Made by a program: the position numbers and the translations under genes. Below the pieces are notes generated by a model. It ran no database searches and had not been told where the DNA came from. It saw only the letters and a program-made list of their open reading frames with translations. From NCBI RefSeq assembly GCF_013449735.1, contig NZ_JACBNY010000007.1, positions 1 to 64,000 on the forward strand: DNA of 64,000 nucleotides, in the 5' to 3' direction. Every line of letters begins with the position of its first letter. Position 1 is the stretch's first letter. This DNA is from Pseudolactococcus laudensis (GTDB lineage: Bacteria; Bacillota; Bacilli; Lactobacillales; Streptococcaceae). This document shows positions 26,940 to 35,897 of this stretch, one piece after another.

Positions 26940-27752
26940 TTATTTCTCTACTAGCATCGCTAAAAGCTCGCCATTTTCATCGAATGGTCGATTTTCTATG
27001 CCACCGAAAGTTTGCATCACCTTAAAACCAGTATTTTCTACTTCATCACGCAATTGAGATTCACTAAAACCAACCGTCCATATATTGAAGATGCGGTTTT
27101 GATCGGCTTCATAAATCGCATAACGATCACCAATGACGCCTTCATCATAAATGAAATGTCCATGTAAAGCAATGTAAGGATGACCACTCCAAAATCCTAA
27201 GCCATCAGAAATCTCAATTTCACGGCTTTCTGATTGACTCACGACTGATGATTTTGTGAAAACATCAAACAATAATTGACCACCTGTTTTTAAAGCTCGG
27301 TAACTATTTTTCAAAATCTTTTCTCTATCTTCAGGGACTAAAGCACCATAATCGCAATAAATAAAGGTAATCAAGTCAAACTCATTTTCAAAGTCCATTT
27401 CAAGATAATCCTGTACAAGATAGGTCGTCTGAGTATCGTGTGCTTTTGCATACGCAATGGAGTTATCGCTAAAATCTAAGCCAGTCACATTAAATCCTTT
27501 ATCGGATAAGCGTTTCGTATAAAGACCAGGTCCGCAACCAATATCAAGAATCTTAGCATCCTTTGATACCAAGGTTTCGATGAAATCGACTGCCTTATCA
27601 ATCGTTTCAGGCTTGCGACTCGCTGCCTCAAGATCAGGATTCAAGTGCGCCTCAAGCATCGACTTGGCGATGTGTGGGTCATTCCAAAATAAGGTGTCAG
27701 TTTTTTCATAAAGGGGCGGTTTTACTAATGCTTTGAGCAATTCTTGATACAA
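26940..27752 (-). CDS. Class I SAM-dependent methyltransferase
   Basis: The 270-residue protein has motif I as AKILDIGCGPGLYTKRLSDKGFNVTGLDFSDNSI near 90-125 and the later motif LITFIYCDYGALVPEDREKIL. The substrate is unknown; the C-terminal part is typical of small-molecule methyltransferases. It stands alone, with its own terminator, divergent from the GIY-YIG gene. Confidence 0.85.
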   Translation of the reverse strand: MYQELLKALVKPPLYEKTDTLFWNDPHIAKSMLEAHLNPDLEAASRKPETIDKAVDFIETLVSKDAKILDIGCGPGLYTKRLSDKGFNVTGLDFSDNSIAYAKAHDTQTTYLVQDYLEMDFENEFDLITFIYCDYGALVPEDREKILKNSYRALKTGGQLLFDVFTKSSVVSQSESREIEISDGLGFWSGHPYIALHGHFIYDEGVIGDRYAIYEADQNRIFNIWTVGFSESQLRDEVENTGFKVMQTFGGIENRPFDENGELLAMLVEK

Positions 27753-27894
27753 AATTATACTCCTTTTGTTGTTTGATTATTATCACTCATTATATCATAT
27801 ACTAACATTTAGTAACAAACATCTTCCTAAACGCCTAATTTACAATTTACTCTGCTATAATAGCATTAAGCGTACTTACAAGGAGAGATAAACT

Positions 27895-28782
27895 ATGGCA
27901 AGAGGTAAAACAATTCAACTGTATCTGATGGATAGTGTTCCGAAAAGTCGTATCAAATGTACATTGGCAAACTGGACAGGGATAGCCTATAAAATTCCAA
28001 GAACTGAACTTGAAAAAGCTAAATCTATTAACTACTTGAAACAGAGTGGCGTTTATTTTCTATTCAGTACGTCAGATGAGACGCAAGAAAATATCGTTTA
28101 TATCGGGCAAGCTGGCACTCGCAAAAATGGCGAAGGCATTCTTAACCGACTTCAGGAACATAAAAGGAATCCAGATAAAGACTATTGGACGGAGGCAGTA
28201 GCTTTCACGACAACTAACAATACCTTCGGTCCAACAGAAATAAGCTATCTTGAGAATCAATTTACGAAACTCGCAATCGATAGCAAACGCTACATCGTAA
28301 AGAATAGCAACGAACCAAGTCTTGGTCATGTTACAGAAGAAAAAGAATCAGAGCTTGAAGAATACATCGATTATGCCAAGATTGTTATTGGTGCCTTAGG
28401 TTATCGGATTTTTGAGCCGATTATTTAGTCGCCTGAAATAATAGCTACTGTTCTAGCACCAACTCCTGAACCCTTACTTAGTCTAATCCTTAAGCAGGGT
28501 AAGAAGGAGAAGATTGTTGCTCAAGGTAAGCAGACTAATGAAGGTTTTGTTATTATAAAAGGGAGTAACATCAAATCCTCTACTGTAAAATCTGTACCTA
28601 CTAAAGCTCTGAAAGATCGTGAACGAGCGAATCTTGATGATAATTTTGTTCTGCTTGAGGACATGCTGTTCAACAGTCCTTCTTCTGCTGCGTCATTTGT
28701 CACAGGTTATGCTATTAACGGTAAAGATGCTTGGAAAGATGAACACGGACGTTCCCTAAATGAAATTGAAAAATTGGAATAA
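27895..28782 (+). pseudogene. GIY-YIG nuclease-DUF4357 protein interrupted by one amber codon
   Basis: Codons 1-177 contain a GIY-YIG-type domain (GVYFLFS, then IVYIGQAGTRKNGEGILNRLQEHKR). TAG is codon 178 (28426-28428). The same frame then stays open to TAA at 28780-28782 and encodes a DUF4357 domain (GQTNEGFVIIKGS, RANLDDNFVLLEDMLFNSPSSAASF, GKDAWKD). GIY-YIG plus DUF4357 is a known single-protein architecture, so the gene spans 295 codons with only one base change, possibly CAG or GAG to TAG. An AAGGAGAGATAAACT site precedes the start. The first part alone might still be expressed. Confidence 0.8.
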
Positions 28783-28788
28783 GTATTG

Positions 28789-28819
28789 ATGTCAGGAGCC
28801 TATCGTTTCTGACATTTTT
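28789..28819 (+). terminator. Terminator after the GIY-YIG/DUF4357 gene
   Basis: ATGTCAG pairs with CTGACAT and is followed by TTTTT, seven bases after the distal stop codon. Its place supports the longer 295-codon gene as the original unit. Confidence 0.75.
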
Positions 28820-29039
28820 CATTTCTATAAAAAAACAACCCTATAATAGTCGAAAATGCTCTAAATCTTAAATTATCAACGAATGCGTTTTTTACTACTT
28901 ACGAATATAATAATCGTGAGTAGTAAAACTAATATATCATGAGTTAATCCTCAAAAACATTACTCACAAATAGTATTTTTATTATTCGAATTTTTCTCAA
29001 TAGGTGTCAAAAAAGTAATCCTTAACTCTGGAAAAATCA

Positions 29040-29081
29040 AAAAAAGCCTACATGAATGAAATTGATCACTCTTATAGGCTT
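29040..29081 (-). terminator. Terminator of the Fic operon
   Basis: AAGCCTA pairs with TAGGCTT around a 24-base loop, followed by a T-tract on the minus strand. The 28820-29040 stretch upstream of it is AT-rich with a small TACTAC/GTAGTA hairpin, and no gene is visible. Confidence 0.7.
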
Positions 29082-29108
29082 ATTGTTTTTTGTATTTAAT
29101 TATGGTTT

Positions 29109-29720
29109 TTATTCTTCTTCGAGTATTAGCTCGAACAGCTTAGTTAGTTTAGCAACATCACCAAATACCGTTCCATCCATATACAGATTATAAACTTCAT
29201 CATCCTCTGTCAGATCAATATCAGCATAATAGCCTTTTTCAAGTGCCAAGGAACGAACTACTTCTCGTTGTGTTCTGCCGTTACCTTCACGAAAAGGGTG
29301 CATATAGTTCAAATTATCTAAGATTTCCGCTAATGCCTTTGTTATCGCCTGACGGGAATTAGCACGATCGTAAAAATTATTTATCAGCGAATTAATGTAT
29401 TTTGTACCTGTATCAAAAGCCTGTAAGGCCATGAACGCATTGCCTTCTTTTGAAATATTTACTTTTCGCAGCTGCCCAGCCCATGCGTACATCTCACCAA
29501 ATAGAAATCCGTGAATTTTTAGAACATCATCTATTTTTTTGACCGATAACGGCTCTAAGACTAGATCCAATCCCCGTAATCTGGCTAAGCCATATTCTTT
29601 TTCGTACGCTTCCTCGTTAGCTTTAATATCAAACTTATTAATTAATACGGATGAATTAGGATAGGTATATTCGTTATCAGGATCCAGATATTCACACGCT
29701 TCGTAAACTTTCCTAGACAT
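29109..29720 (-). CDS. Fic-domain protein (probable AMP-transferase toxin)
   Basis: The 203-residue protein has the complete Fic motif HPFREGNGRTQR near 138-149, with catalytic His, phosphate-binding FREGNGR, and preceding IHGFLFGEMYAWAGQLRKVNI. Fic proteins transfer AMP or other nucleotide moieties to target hydroxyl groups. It overlaps by eight bases the end of a 62-residue protein, an arrangement typical of a FicT/FicA toxin-antitoxin pair. The motif is intact, so activity is plausible. Confidence 0.85.
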   Translation of the reverse strand: MSRKVYEACEYLDPDNEYTYPNSSVLINKFDIKANEEAYEKEYGLARLRGLDLVLEPLSVKKIDDVLKIHGFLFGEMYAWAGQLRKVNISKEGNAFMALQAFDTGTKYINSLINNFYDRANSRQAITKALAEILDNLNYMHPFREGNGRTQREVVRSLALEKGYYADIDLTEDDEVYNLYMDGTVFGDVAKLTKLFELILEEE

Positions 29721-29901
29721 TCTTCAGCTCCAGACGTTTGTTTGAAATGTAACTTTTCATTTCTTCTACGTCTTTAACGCTAGGTTGCCAACCTTCAATC
29801 ATGCTAGAGCTAAGAACATACCAAACACCACGAAATTCCTGTTTATTGGTAAAACGAACACCCATGATGGTCATGTTTACTTTGTCTACATCTAATCTCA
29901 T
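29713..29901 (-). CDS. Small partner of Fic, putative antitoxin
   Basis: The 62-residue protein contains VWYVLSSSMIEGWQPSVKDVEEMKSY, a pattern common in small proteins encoded before Fic genes. A clear inhibitory (S/T)xxxE(G/N) motif is not certain; SVKDVEE is the nearest. An AGGAGGTTACC site precedes its ATG and a TATAAT lies near 29932-29937. It is transcribed ahead of fic with overlapping reading frames, as antitoxins usually are. Confidence 0.65.
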   Translation of the reverse strand: MRLDVDKVNMTIMGVRFTNKQEFRGVWYVLSSSMIEGWQPSVKDVEEMKSYISNKRLELKNV

Positions 29902-30094
29902 ATCGGTAACCTCCTCGTTCTCTGTATTCTTATTATACCAAAAACAGTAGGTTATTGAAACAACCTCCGCGATTCTTACCTATTTAGTTCTATAACTCAT
30001 CACTAACAACTTTATGTTATTTTGATGTACTCATCATTTTTGCACCAAAAAAGCAATCCCGACTAAAGCCGGAACCGCTACAATTTTCTATATA

Positions 30095-30134
30095 TTAAGC
30101 ATTTAGACGTGTCAGCAACCCAACCAACTCAATA
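30095..30134 (-). other. Displaced 3' end of rlmD, left attachment site of the island
   Basis: The sequence at 30108-30134 repeats, with one mismatch, the 27 bases at 43556-43582 in the 3' end of rlmD. Read on the minus strand it continues as [12 protein letters not shown] and a stop at 30095-30097, a plausible original rlmD C-terminus. The resident gene now ends [11 protein letters not shown]. The rest of 29902-30248 holds the Fic promoter region and no gene. Confidence 0.7.
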
Positions 30135-30248
30135 CAAGATTGATGTCTTGGGGCATTTTGGGGTATTTCTAGTATGTGGAAACTGTTCTACAGATATTTC
30201 TGAATGTTGTTAGTTTGTGGTAACATATCGACAGACTAAAAATTCAAC

Positions 30249-30443
30249 TTATTTTTTAACTAGTTTAATAGCTGCACTTGCTATTTTAGGTCCATACTTC
30301 TTTAGACCAATACCTAAACTTGCTAACAAACCTAGCCCTGCAATGTTATTCCTTACTTTTTGATACTTTGGACATAATCCAGTTTTGTTTTTTTCATCGG
30401 TTATTATTCGGCCACATACTCTACAAATTTTTTCTTTACTCAT
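30249..30443 (-). CDS. Small zinc-ribbon-like protein with hydrophobic tail
   Basis: The start at 30443 gives 64 residues. The N-terminus has CRVCG and then GLCPKY, a zinc ribbon in which the fourth ligand (expected CPxC) is Tyr. A hydrophobic glycine-rich stretch (NIAGLGLLASLGIGL) and a basic amphipathic end (KKYGPKIASAAIKLVKK) follow. It overlaps the end of the 347-residue gene by eight bases, so the two are coupled. Function unknown; a membrane-acting effector is only a guess. Confidence 0.6.
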   Translation of the reverse strand: MSKEKICRVCGRIITDEKNKTGLCPKYQKVRNNIAGLGLLASLGIGLKKYGPKIASAAIKLVKK

Positions 30444-31479
30444 TTTCTGAATCCTCCAATGAAACAATGTATATATCTTCTTCAACATCGTCATTATATT
30501 TTAATTTTAGCTTTTCCATATTTTGCTCAATAGCTGGTATCATCTCAGTAGAAAATGTGTGCCAACAATTAATGTTAGTTTTATCATAAGGAAAATAATC
30601 ATGCATCAATGTTGCAGCGGTCAACCCTTTTCTAGTTAAGGGTTTAGTAAGAAAATCATGTATCACGTGATGATATTGTTGTAGAATTTCTTTCGAAGCT
30701 TCATTATCTCCAATGTGCTCCAATAATTGCAACCGGACACCAACATACTTTGTTGCCAACTGTAAGTCGTCAGTCAAATACCTCATATATGTGTTTATCG
30801 GATTACCAAAAGGTTGCAAAAATGGATAATTCACTTTTTTGGCAAAACTCTTAGAAGTAGTATCAATATTCTGATAAATAGCAGTCAAAGCTGTTCTTAT
30901 TTTTCCATCAGCTTCCCTGACTAATCGAGTCTGGTCATCTTCCGTTTTTCTTGATTTAGATTCTAAAATTAGCGACCTTGCATCTAAGAAAGGAACAATA
31001 AAGTCACGGTCTCTATCCGTTTCAATTTGATACATTTGAAACTCTTGTATATCAGCTAACTTGGCGTAAATTTGTTGCATTTGAAGCTGATTGCTGATGT
31101 TTCTAAGTGTTTCAATATTATCAACTTTATTAGTGATTTTCTTTAGGGTTATATCTTTTATTCTAACACCATTTTCATCAAGTATAACTGGTCTGAGATT
31201 TCCATCTACTTGCTTTGACTCAGCAATACTGTAGAACTTGCTTTCCAATTTTCCCTTTATATCGTTTGGCAAACTATCAAAATCAGGAACTAATGTAATA
31301 CCTCGATTTATCACAATATTAGCATGATGAACTACCTCATTAATAATCCCTAAATTACTTATTGGCAAATCACGAACTAATTCTAAGGATGACTCTTTCT
31401 TCAATTTTATTGCCATTTGGTGAACATATCCATCAAAGAAATCACTCATCTCCATAACATCCCTGCCATACTTATCCAT
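30436..31479 (-). CDS. Uncharacterised 347-residue island protein, N-terminus possibly frameshifted
   Basis: I do not recognise the family. The protein is soluble and mostly helical (LRNISNQLQMQQIYAKLADIQEF, TRLVREADGKIRTALTAIYQNI). The in-frame ATG at 31479 has no clear ribosome binding site. A better start, ATG at 31562 after GGGAGG, opens 21 codons and stops at 31497-31499. One extra T near 31499 would join it to the long frame through ENETENRLVIFKTDMDKYG. It is coupled to the small zinc-ribbon-like gene. Confidence 0.6.
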   Translation of the reverse strand: MDKYGRDVMEMSDFFDGYVHQMAIKLKKESSLELVRDLPISNLGIINEVVHHANIVINRGITLVPDFDSLPNDIKGKLESKFYSIAESKQVDGNLRPVILDENGVRIKDITLKKITNKVDNIETLRNISNQLQMQQIYAKLADIQEFQMYQIETDRDRDFIVPFLDARSLILESKSRKTEDDQTRLVREADGKIRTALTAIYQNIDTTSKSFAKKVNYPFLQPFGNPINTYMRYLTDDLQLATKYVGVRLQLLEHIGDNEASKEILQQYHHVIHDFLTKPLTRKGLTAATLMHDYFPYDKTNINCWHTFSTEMIPAIEQNMEKLKLKYNDDVEEDIYIVSLEDSENE

Positions 31480-31562
31480 GTCAGTTTTGAAAATTACTAA
31501 CGGTTTTCAGTCTCATTTTCTGGAATAACAGACTTCTCTATAATTTCTAATTTCTCCTCCAT

Positions 31563-31862
31563 ACATGTTACCTCCCCAATTAAAACTATTGCAGTAATGC
31601 TCTTATTTGTTTGGCTAAGATTTCTTTACGCTTTTCATAGAGCTTATCAAGATCTTCAAGCTCTAATGATACATCTTTCAGAATCATAGCTTGTCCCTTG
31701 AATTCCTGCTTTTTTTACCTTATTCATACTCAGCTAGATCTCTATCTTACTTACTTTCCCTCCGTTAATTGATTGAATTCTTCATTTACATTGTTAGTTG
31801 TGACTTTCTGACGTTTGTCAGTATTGGTTGCTAGCATTAGTTTGATGATACAAACATTACCC
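31563..31862 (-). other. Gap with short decayed coding remnants
   Basis: No complete gene is visible. On the minus strand two short open stretches, ending VNEEFNQLTEGK (stop near 31758) and KDVSLELEDLDKLYEKRKEIL to LLQ (stop near 31589), look like fragments of lost genes in different frames. The second has heptad-like spacing, suggesting a coiled coil. I cannot assign either. Confidence 0.4.
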
Positions 31863-32768
31863 TTAAACAAGATATTGTATTGCTAAAGCAATTAGTGATA
31901 AACAACGATTAAAAAGATAATCGTAGTATCGAATATCGGTGATATCAATCTTATTAGTTTCATGATGACGAATGCGGTATTTATTTCCTATATCTGTTAA
32001 GGTTTTAAATTCAGCATTAAATAGATCTACAAACCTATCATTCCCGTTTGCCATATCATTCACTATTTTTTCTGATGAATTTTTCTTATCTAATGTTGTA
32101 TAGTAAGTTTTTAAGCGTTCTAATGCATCCCATATCTTTTCAACTGAGTCTTGCCGAGCTGCCGGATTTGGTGTTTTATATAATTCAACGGCATCTTTCA
32201 ACAACTCTCTTGTGCCTTTCTCATGTACCGATACAAAAGATTTTTCTATTTCGGCTGTAAGTGGACTGTTCTCAACAATTCTTTCAATAATCTTTTCGTC
32301 CGTAAGTTCATATAATAACCCAGACTCAGAGAATACTTCATTTATTTCCTTTTGGAAATTTTCAAATACATCTGAAGAATCTTGGCAATCTATCGTTTGG
32401 TAGTTTCGGTATCTTTCATTATTCCATCGTTCTGAGATATCCTTAATGTTTTGTGCAAAGAACTCAATAAGGTCTAAAAGCGAATACTGATTGTATTCAT
32501 CTCCATATTGCGGTATGCTAATACTGCCATGATTGTCCCGAAAAAGAGATGGTATTCTTATCTTTATTCTTGTTGAGAATCCGTTTTCATCAAATGCTAC
32601 ATAGTTGCTATCTGTAAAGTCATGATGACAATCTAAAGTAAAAATATGTGTTAAATTTTTTTTATATCTTTTACAAAAATCTAAGAGCAATGAATACATA
32701 TCTCTATTAATAGAATATGTTTTTTCCTGCGGTGCTCTTATACCATGTCTTTCAGAGTATAATTTCAT
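31863..32768 (-). CDS. AbiJ/HEPN-like putative abortive infection protein
   Basis: The 301-residue protein begins MKLYSERHGIRAP, similar to the N-terminus of AbiJ-type proteins (SERxG). It ends with a helical region TLTDIGNKYRIRHHETNKI and DYLFNRCLSLIALAIQYL, much like the C-terminal HEPN-type domain of these families, where the R/H residues are thought to form a ribonuclease site. AbiJ is a lactococcal phage-resistance protein. Its place in an island with restriction genes fits a defence role. The match is by motif only. Confidence 0.5.
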   Translation of the reverse strand: MKLYSERHGIRAPQEKTYSINRDMYSLLLDFCKRYKKNLTHIFTLDCHHDFTDSNYVAFDENGFSTRIKIRIPSLFRDNHGSISIPQYGDEYNQYSLLDLIEFFAQNIKDISERWNNERYRNYQTIDCQDSSDVFENFQKEINEVFSESGLLYELTDEKIIERIVENSPLTAEIEKSFVSVHEKGTRELLKDAVELYKTPNPAARQDSVEKIWDALERLKTYYTTLDKKNSSEKIVNDMANGNDRFVDLFNAEFKTLTDIGNKYRIRHHETNKIDITDIRYYDYLFNRCLSLIALAIQYLV

Positions 32769-33009
32769 AAGCCATCTCCTCGTATATTTATTTTATACAT
32801 TAAGCCACTAAAATGGCTAACATTAAATTAAAATCTATTTCATAGATTAGTTTCATCACTTAACAAATTCCAACATCGAAGAACTACACTAAAAGTTATT
32901 ATTACCAATAATACTTTTCTTCTTTTAAGAATTTATTTTTTTCTTCATCAGTCTTATGATGTTCTCTTTTTCCCAATAGTTCGTCCTCAGCTGAGATTGT
33001 GGGATCAAT

Positions 33010-34239
33010 CTAATCGGCCTTTCTTGACATCCACTCAATGGTTTCTTGATCGGATTTATCACTTTCTTTCAGAATATGTACAAACTTTCTTATTTCATCA
33101 GCGAGCTTATAATCTGAAAGTATATTTAGAAACTTTCTTGTTTTTTTCTTTTCATGATCTATGCGTTCTTGAACCATTCTTTCTTTTTGCTTTTCTTCTT
33201 CACGTATACGTTGCGCGTCTTCCCACTCTTCTCTTTGAGTACAAATTTCAAAATAAAGTTGATAAAACAGAATGACTATGTCAGAAATCATATCTTCCAG
33301 TTTGTTTGATTTTGTATCTTTAACATATTTACCGTTTGATACCTTAATTCTCAACACTCCATTAGGTATATAGTCATATTTTCGAATATTTGGTTTCAAG
33401 GCATAGCTGCGTCTCTTTACTTCATCATTATATTCAACTAGCTGACGTGCTTCTTCTTTAGTTAATTCGTGGTTCACTTTGACTGTGCTTTCAATAACTT
33501 CAAAATCTACAGTGTCTTTTCCAATTTGAATTCTTAAATCATCTGTTATTATTTCTCCTATTTTATCAAAAATTGTAAAAAGTGTATCTAAGATTCTATA
33601 AAGTCTAGGTAACTGTTCCGTGGATACCTCCTTAATAAATTTGGGTTGAGGCAAATCATTTCTTCGATATCTTGAATCTTAATAATTTCGTTCGGATGCT
33701 TTTACTCTTTTATGCCAAACGACTATGCTTTCTTTATAATCAATAACTTTTTTATGAAGTCTTTTCCTCTCATTAAATTCAAATTCAGATAGAATTTTGA
33801 TAATAGCTTCAATTTTCTCTTTCTCTAAAAAATTAAGAGAAGAACTTAAAATATCCTTATCAAATAAGACCCTATTGACATCCTCATTTGGATTAGATTT
33901 ATTTCCAAGGGTTTTCTCGATATTAATTGTTTTATCTTTATTAAATTCTACAATAATATCTTTAGTATCTTTTTTCTGAATTCTATTTTTCTTCTTTTCA
34001 ACTTCTATTTTATTTACATCAGAATTAGGAAGTGGAACTATTAAATTGTCAATATCTAGCCCATGCAGTCGTTTATATAAATACTTGCCACTAGGTAAGG
34101 GGATGTCAATCTCTTTACATTGGTTTAGTAGCTTCTGATAGTTCAAACTATATTTAATAGCAACTTGACGAGCACTACTTTCCCATATCTCTTTATACAA
34201 TTGTTCTCTAGTGAACTTCACCATCATTTGTACCACCAT
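33010..34239 (-). pseudogene. Two-part HTH/coiled-coil element protein split by one ochre codon
   Basis: The first part (33679-34239) begins KFTREQLYKEIWESSARQVA and has LPSGKYLYKRLHG, the N-terminal helix-turn-helix-like domain of a widespread uncharacterised family (TREELYxxVW..). The second part (33010-33678) carries this family's C-terminal half: LPQPKFIKEV, HELTKEEARQLVEYNDE, YDYIPNGVLRIKV, and a charged coiled coil ending in ETIEWMSRKAD. Both lie in one frame, separated only by TAA at 33679-33681. The whole would be about 409 residues. Reinitiation at a TTG (33654) is possible but would make only the second half. Confidence 0.65.
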
Positions 34240-34311
34240 CCGTTCCTCTTAACATGCATTTAAAGTTATCATTTTTATATTTTCCTAGCGAAAACGCATA
34301 CTCAAAAAGTT

Positions 34312-34656
34312 CTAATTCTCTGGTATCTCGTTTTCGCTTAATATAAAAAGCAGTTCTTGCTTAAGTGTGGAAAATTCTTCTACGATCTTATCTAACCCTT
34401 TTTCGATATTTTGAACATGGATTTCAGAGATTTTTCCATGATTATATGCAATTAGTCTTTCTGCAACGATGTGATAAGACCAACTCTCGCTGAATCTGCG
34501 ATCTTTTTCTTTGTTATGAATAGCGAGTCCTATTGGCAATAAGTTATTTCTCATACCAATTCCGACCGCGTTTGGCGAAATACCCAGATAGTCACCTGCA
34601 ATTTTTAACGTAACTTTCTTGCAATTTCTTATTTCTTCGTCTGTATATTTCCTCAT
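34312..34656 (-). CDS. Uncharacterised 114-residue island protein
   Basis: The protein begins MRKYTDEEIRNCKKVTLKIAGDYLGISPNAVGIGMRN, which looks like a helix-turn-helix (KIAGDYLGISPNAV), and ends in an acidic helical tail. It may bind DNA, for example as an excisionase-like or regulatory protein, because it sits next to the recombinase relic. I do not recognise a named family. Direct DNA-binding evidence is lacking. Confidence 0.6.
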   Translation of the reverse strand: MRKYTDEEIRNCKKVTLKIAGDYLGISPNAVGIGMRNNLLPIGLAIHNKEKDRRFSESWSYHIVAERLIAYNHGKISEIHVQNIEKGLDKIVEEFSTLKQELLFILSENEIPEN

Positions 34657-34880
34657 AATATCCCCCGTATCTACAAATTATCTATTTATATTTCATTGCT
34701 GTCATACAAAATAAAAACAATCTTACTTTCATACGTTTTTTATTCATCTGAACACAAATTTCCACATTATAATTTCTTACAAAGACCATAGTATCATTTC
34801 ATACTATTATACAATTTTTGCGACTGAAGTAACAGTCAGGAAGTTAGTTACAAAGTAACACGCAAACAGAACATCCTTAA

Positions 34881-35439
34881 TCAAAAGAATGTCCTTAGAC
34901 TTGAACCCTCAAGTTATTCTTTGAAAATGCGTTTGACCACTTCTGCTTTGGTTGGTTCAATAATCAAATGCCCATCTTCATCTTTGGTGTACCCTAAGAA
35001 TCTGTTGTGGTTGATGGTAATCTCGCCCTGTTGATAGCGATATTGTAATCCTAACTTCACGTTTTGGCTCAAAGACTGACTTTCTTGTTGGGCCAAAGAC
35101 GTCATTATCGTCAACATAATCTCTCCTTTGGAATCCATGGTATCTATATTTTCCTTTTCAAAAAATACGGGAATATTCTTCTCTTTCAACTGCCTAATGT
35201 ACTTTAAGCAATCAAGTGTATTTCTAGCAAATCGGCTGATGGATTTAGTAATGATTCTATTTACCTTAGTGTCCATACAATCCTTTATTAAATGATTATA
35301 TTCTTCTCGGTTCTTGGTGGAAGTGCCTGAAATCCCATAATCTGCATAAATACCTGCTAGTTCCCATTCTGGGTTGTTGTTGATAAAATTGGTATAATGC
35401 TACACCTGAACTTCGTTACTAAACGCTTTTATTCATCAT
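34881..35439 (-). pseudogene. Large serine recombinase, remnant without catalytic domain
   Basis: The open core (34914-35276) matches the resolvase-to-recombinase linker of Tn1549/Tn5397-type enzymes: [27 protein letters not shown] and [26 protein letters not shown]. Upstream, the same frame reads [27 protein letters not shown] and is stopped by a TAG just before it (near 35400). A likely original start (ATG 35439 after GGAGG) leads to only six codons. The stretch with the catalytic Ser (AYCRVST-type) is deleted. Downstream, TAA at 34914-34916 interrupts KRIFKE-LEGSSL. The DNA-binding C-terminal half is missing. Confidence 0.8.
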
Positions 35440-35640
35440 TGCTCTGTACCTCCGTTTCTATTTGGCTATAAATGTATTCTGCTTGTTCAAAAGGATACGA
35501 AAACTTCTCTATAAAATGATTCATTTGGAATTTTGTACTTGCTACAACTGCAATCGTTGGTTTGGCTTTATATAACCGTCCCAACTTGGTTGCTCGTTTT
35601 AATCTTTCTTGCTGTGCCTGATCAAAGATTTCTGTTAGAA
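35429..35640 (-). pseudogene. Fragment of an element gene upstream of the recombinase
   Basis: An open frame without its own start encodes EIFDQAQQERLKRATKLGRLYKAKPTIAVVASTKFQMNHF and ends in a stop at 35429-35431, overlapping the recombinase start. It looks like the C-terminal end of a conserved element protein joined by a deletion to the end of the DUF2800 relic. I cannot name the family. Confidence 0.45.
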
Positions 35641-35897
35641 TAATTGATGGATAAAATTCATCACCACAATATCATCGGTATGACCTTCCATTTCCTCATT
35701 GTCGTAAATTGAGGGTGGTAAATGCTTTTGTGGTTTAGAGGGGAGTTTAGCTTATGCTCAGACATTGCGTGAGCAGCTGTTCCCACTTCTGCTGCTGTAC
35801 TTGTAGTATTTGGAAATTGTCGCTCCAACATGGCACTTGGCGGACATGATAACCACCTCGAACTTGATGATGCAGACAAAGTAGCATGTTTAGTCAT
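35635..35897 (-). pseudogene. DUF2800 protein, N-terminal remnant
   Basis: The start encodes HATLSASSSSRWLSCPPSAMLERQFPNTTSTAAEVGTAAHAMSEHKL, the typical N-terminus of DUF2800 (RecB-like, phage and element DNA metabolism). A one-base deletion near AAGCTAAACTCCC then shifts the frame. The shifted frame continues PPSIYDNEEMEGHTDDIVVMNF, also DUF2800-like, and stops at 35635. The remaining two thirds of the gene are deleted. Confidence 0.7.

Noticed and set aside
27895-28782. Stop-codon reassignment in the whole genome
   Set aside because: Housekeeping genes end normally at TAA, TAG and TGA; only accessory genes are interrupted.
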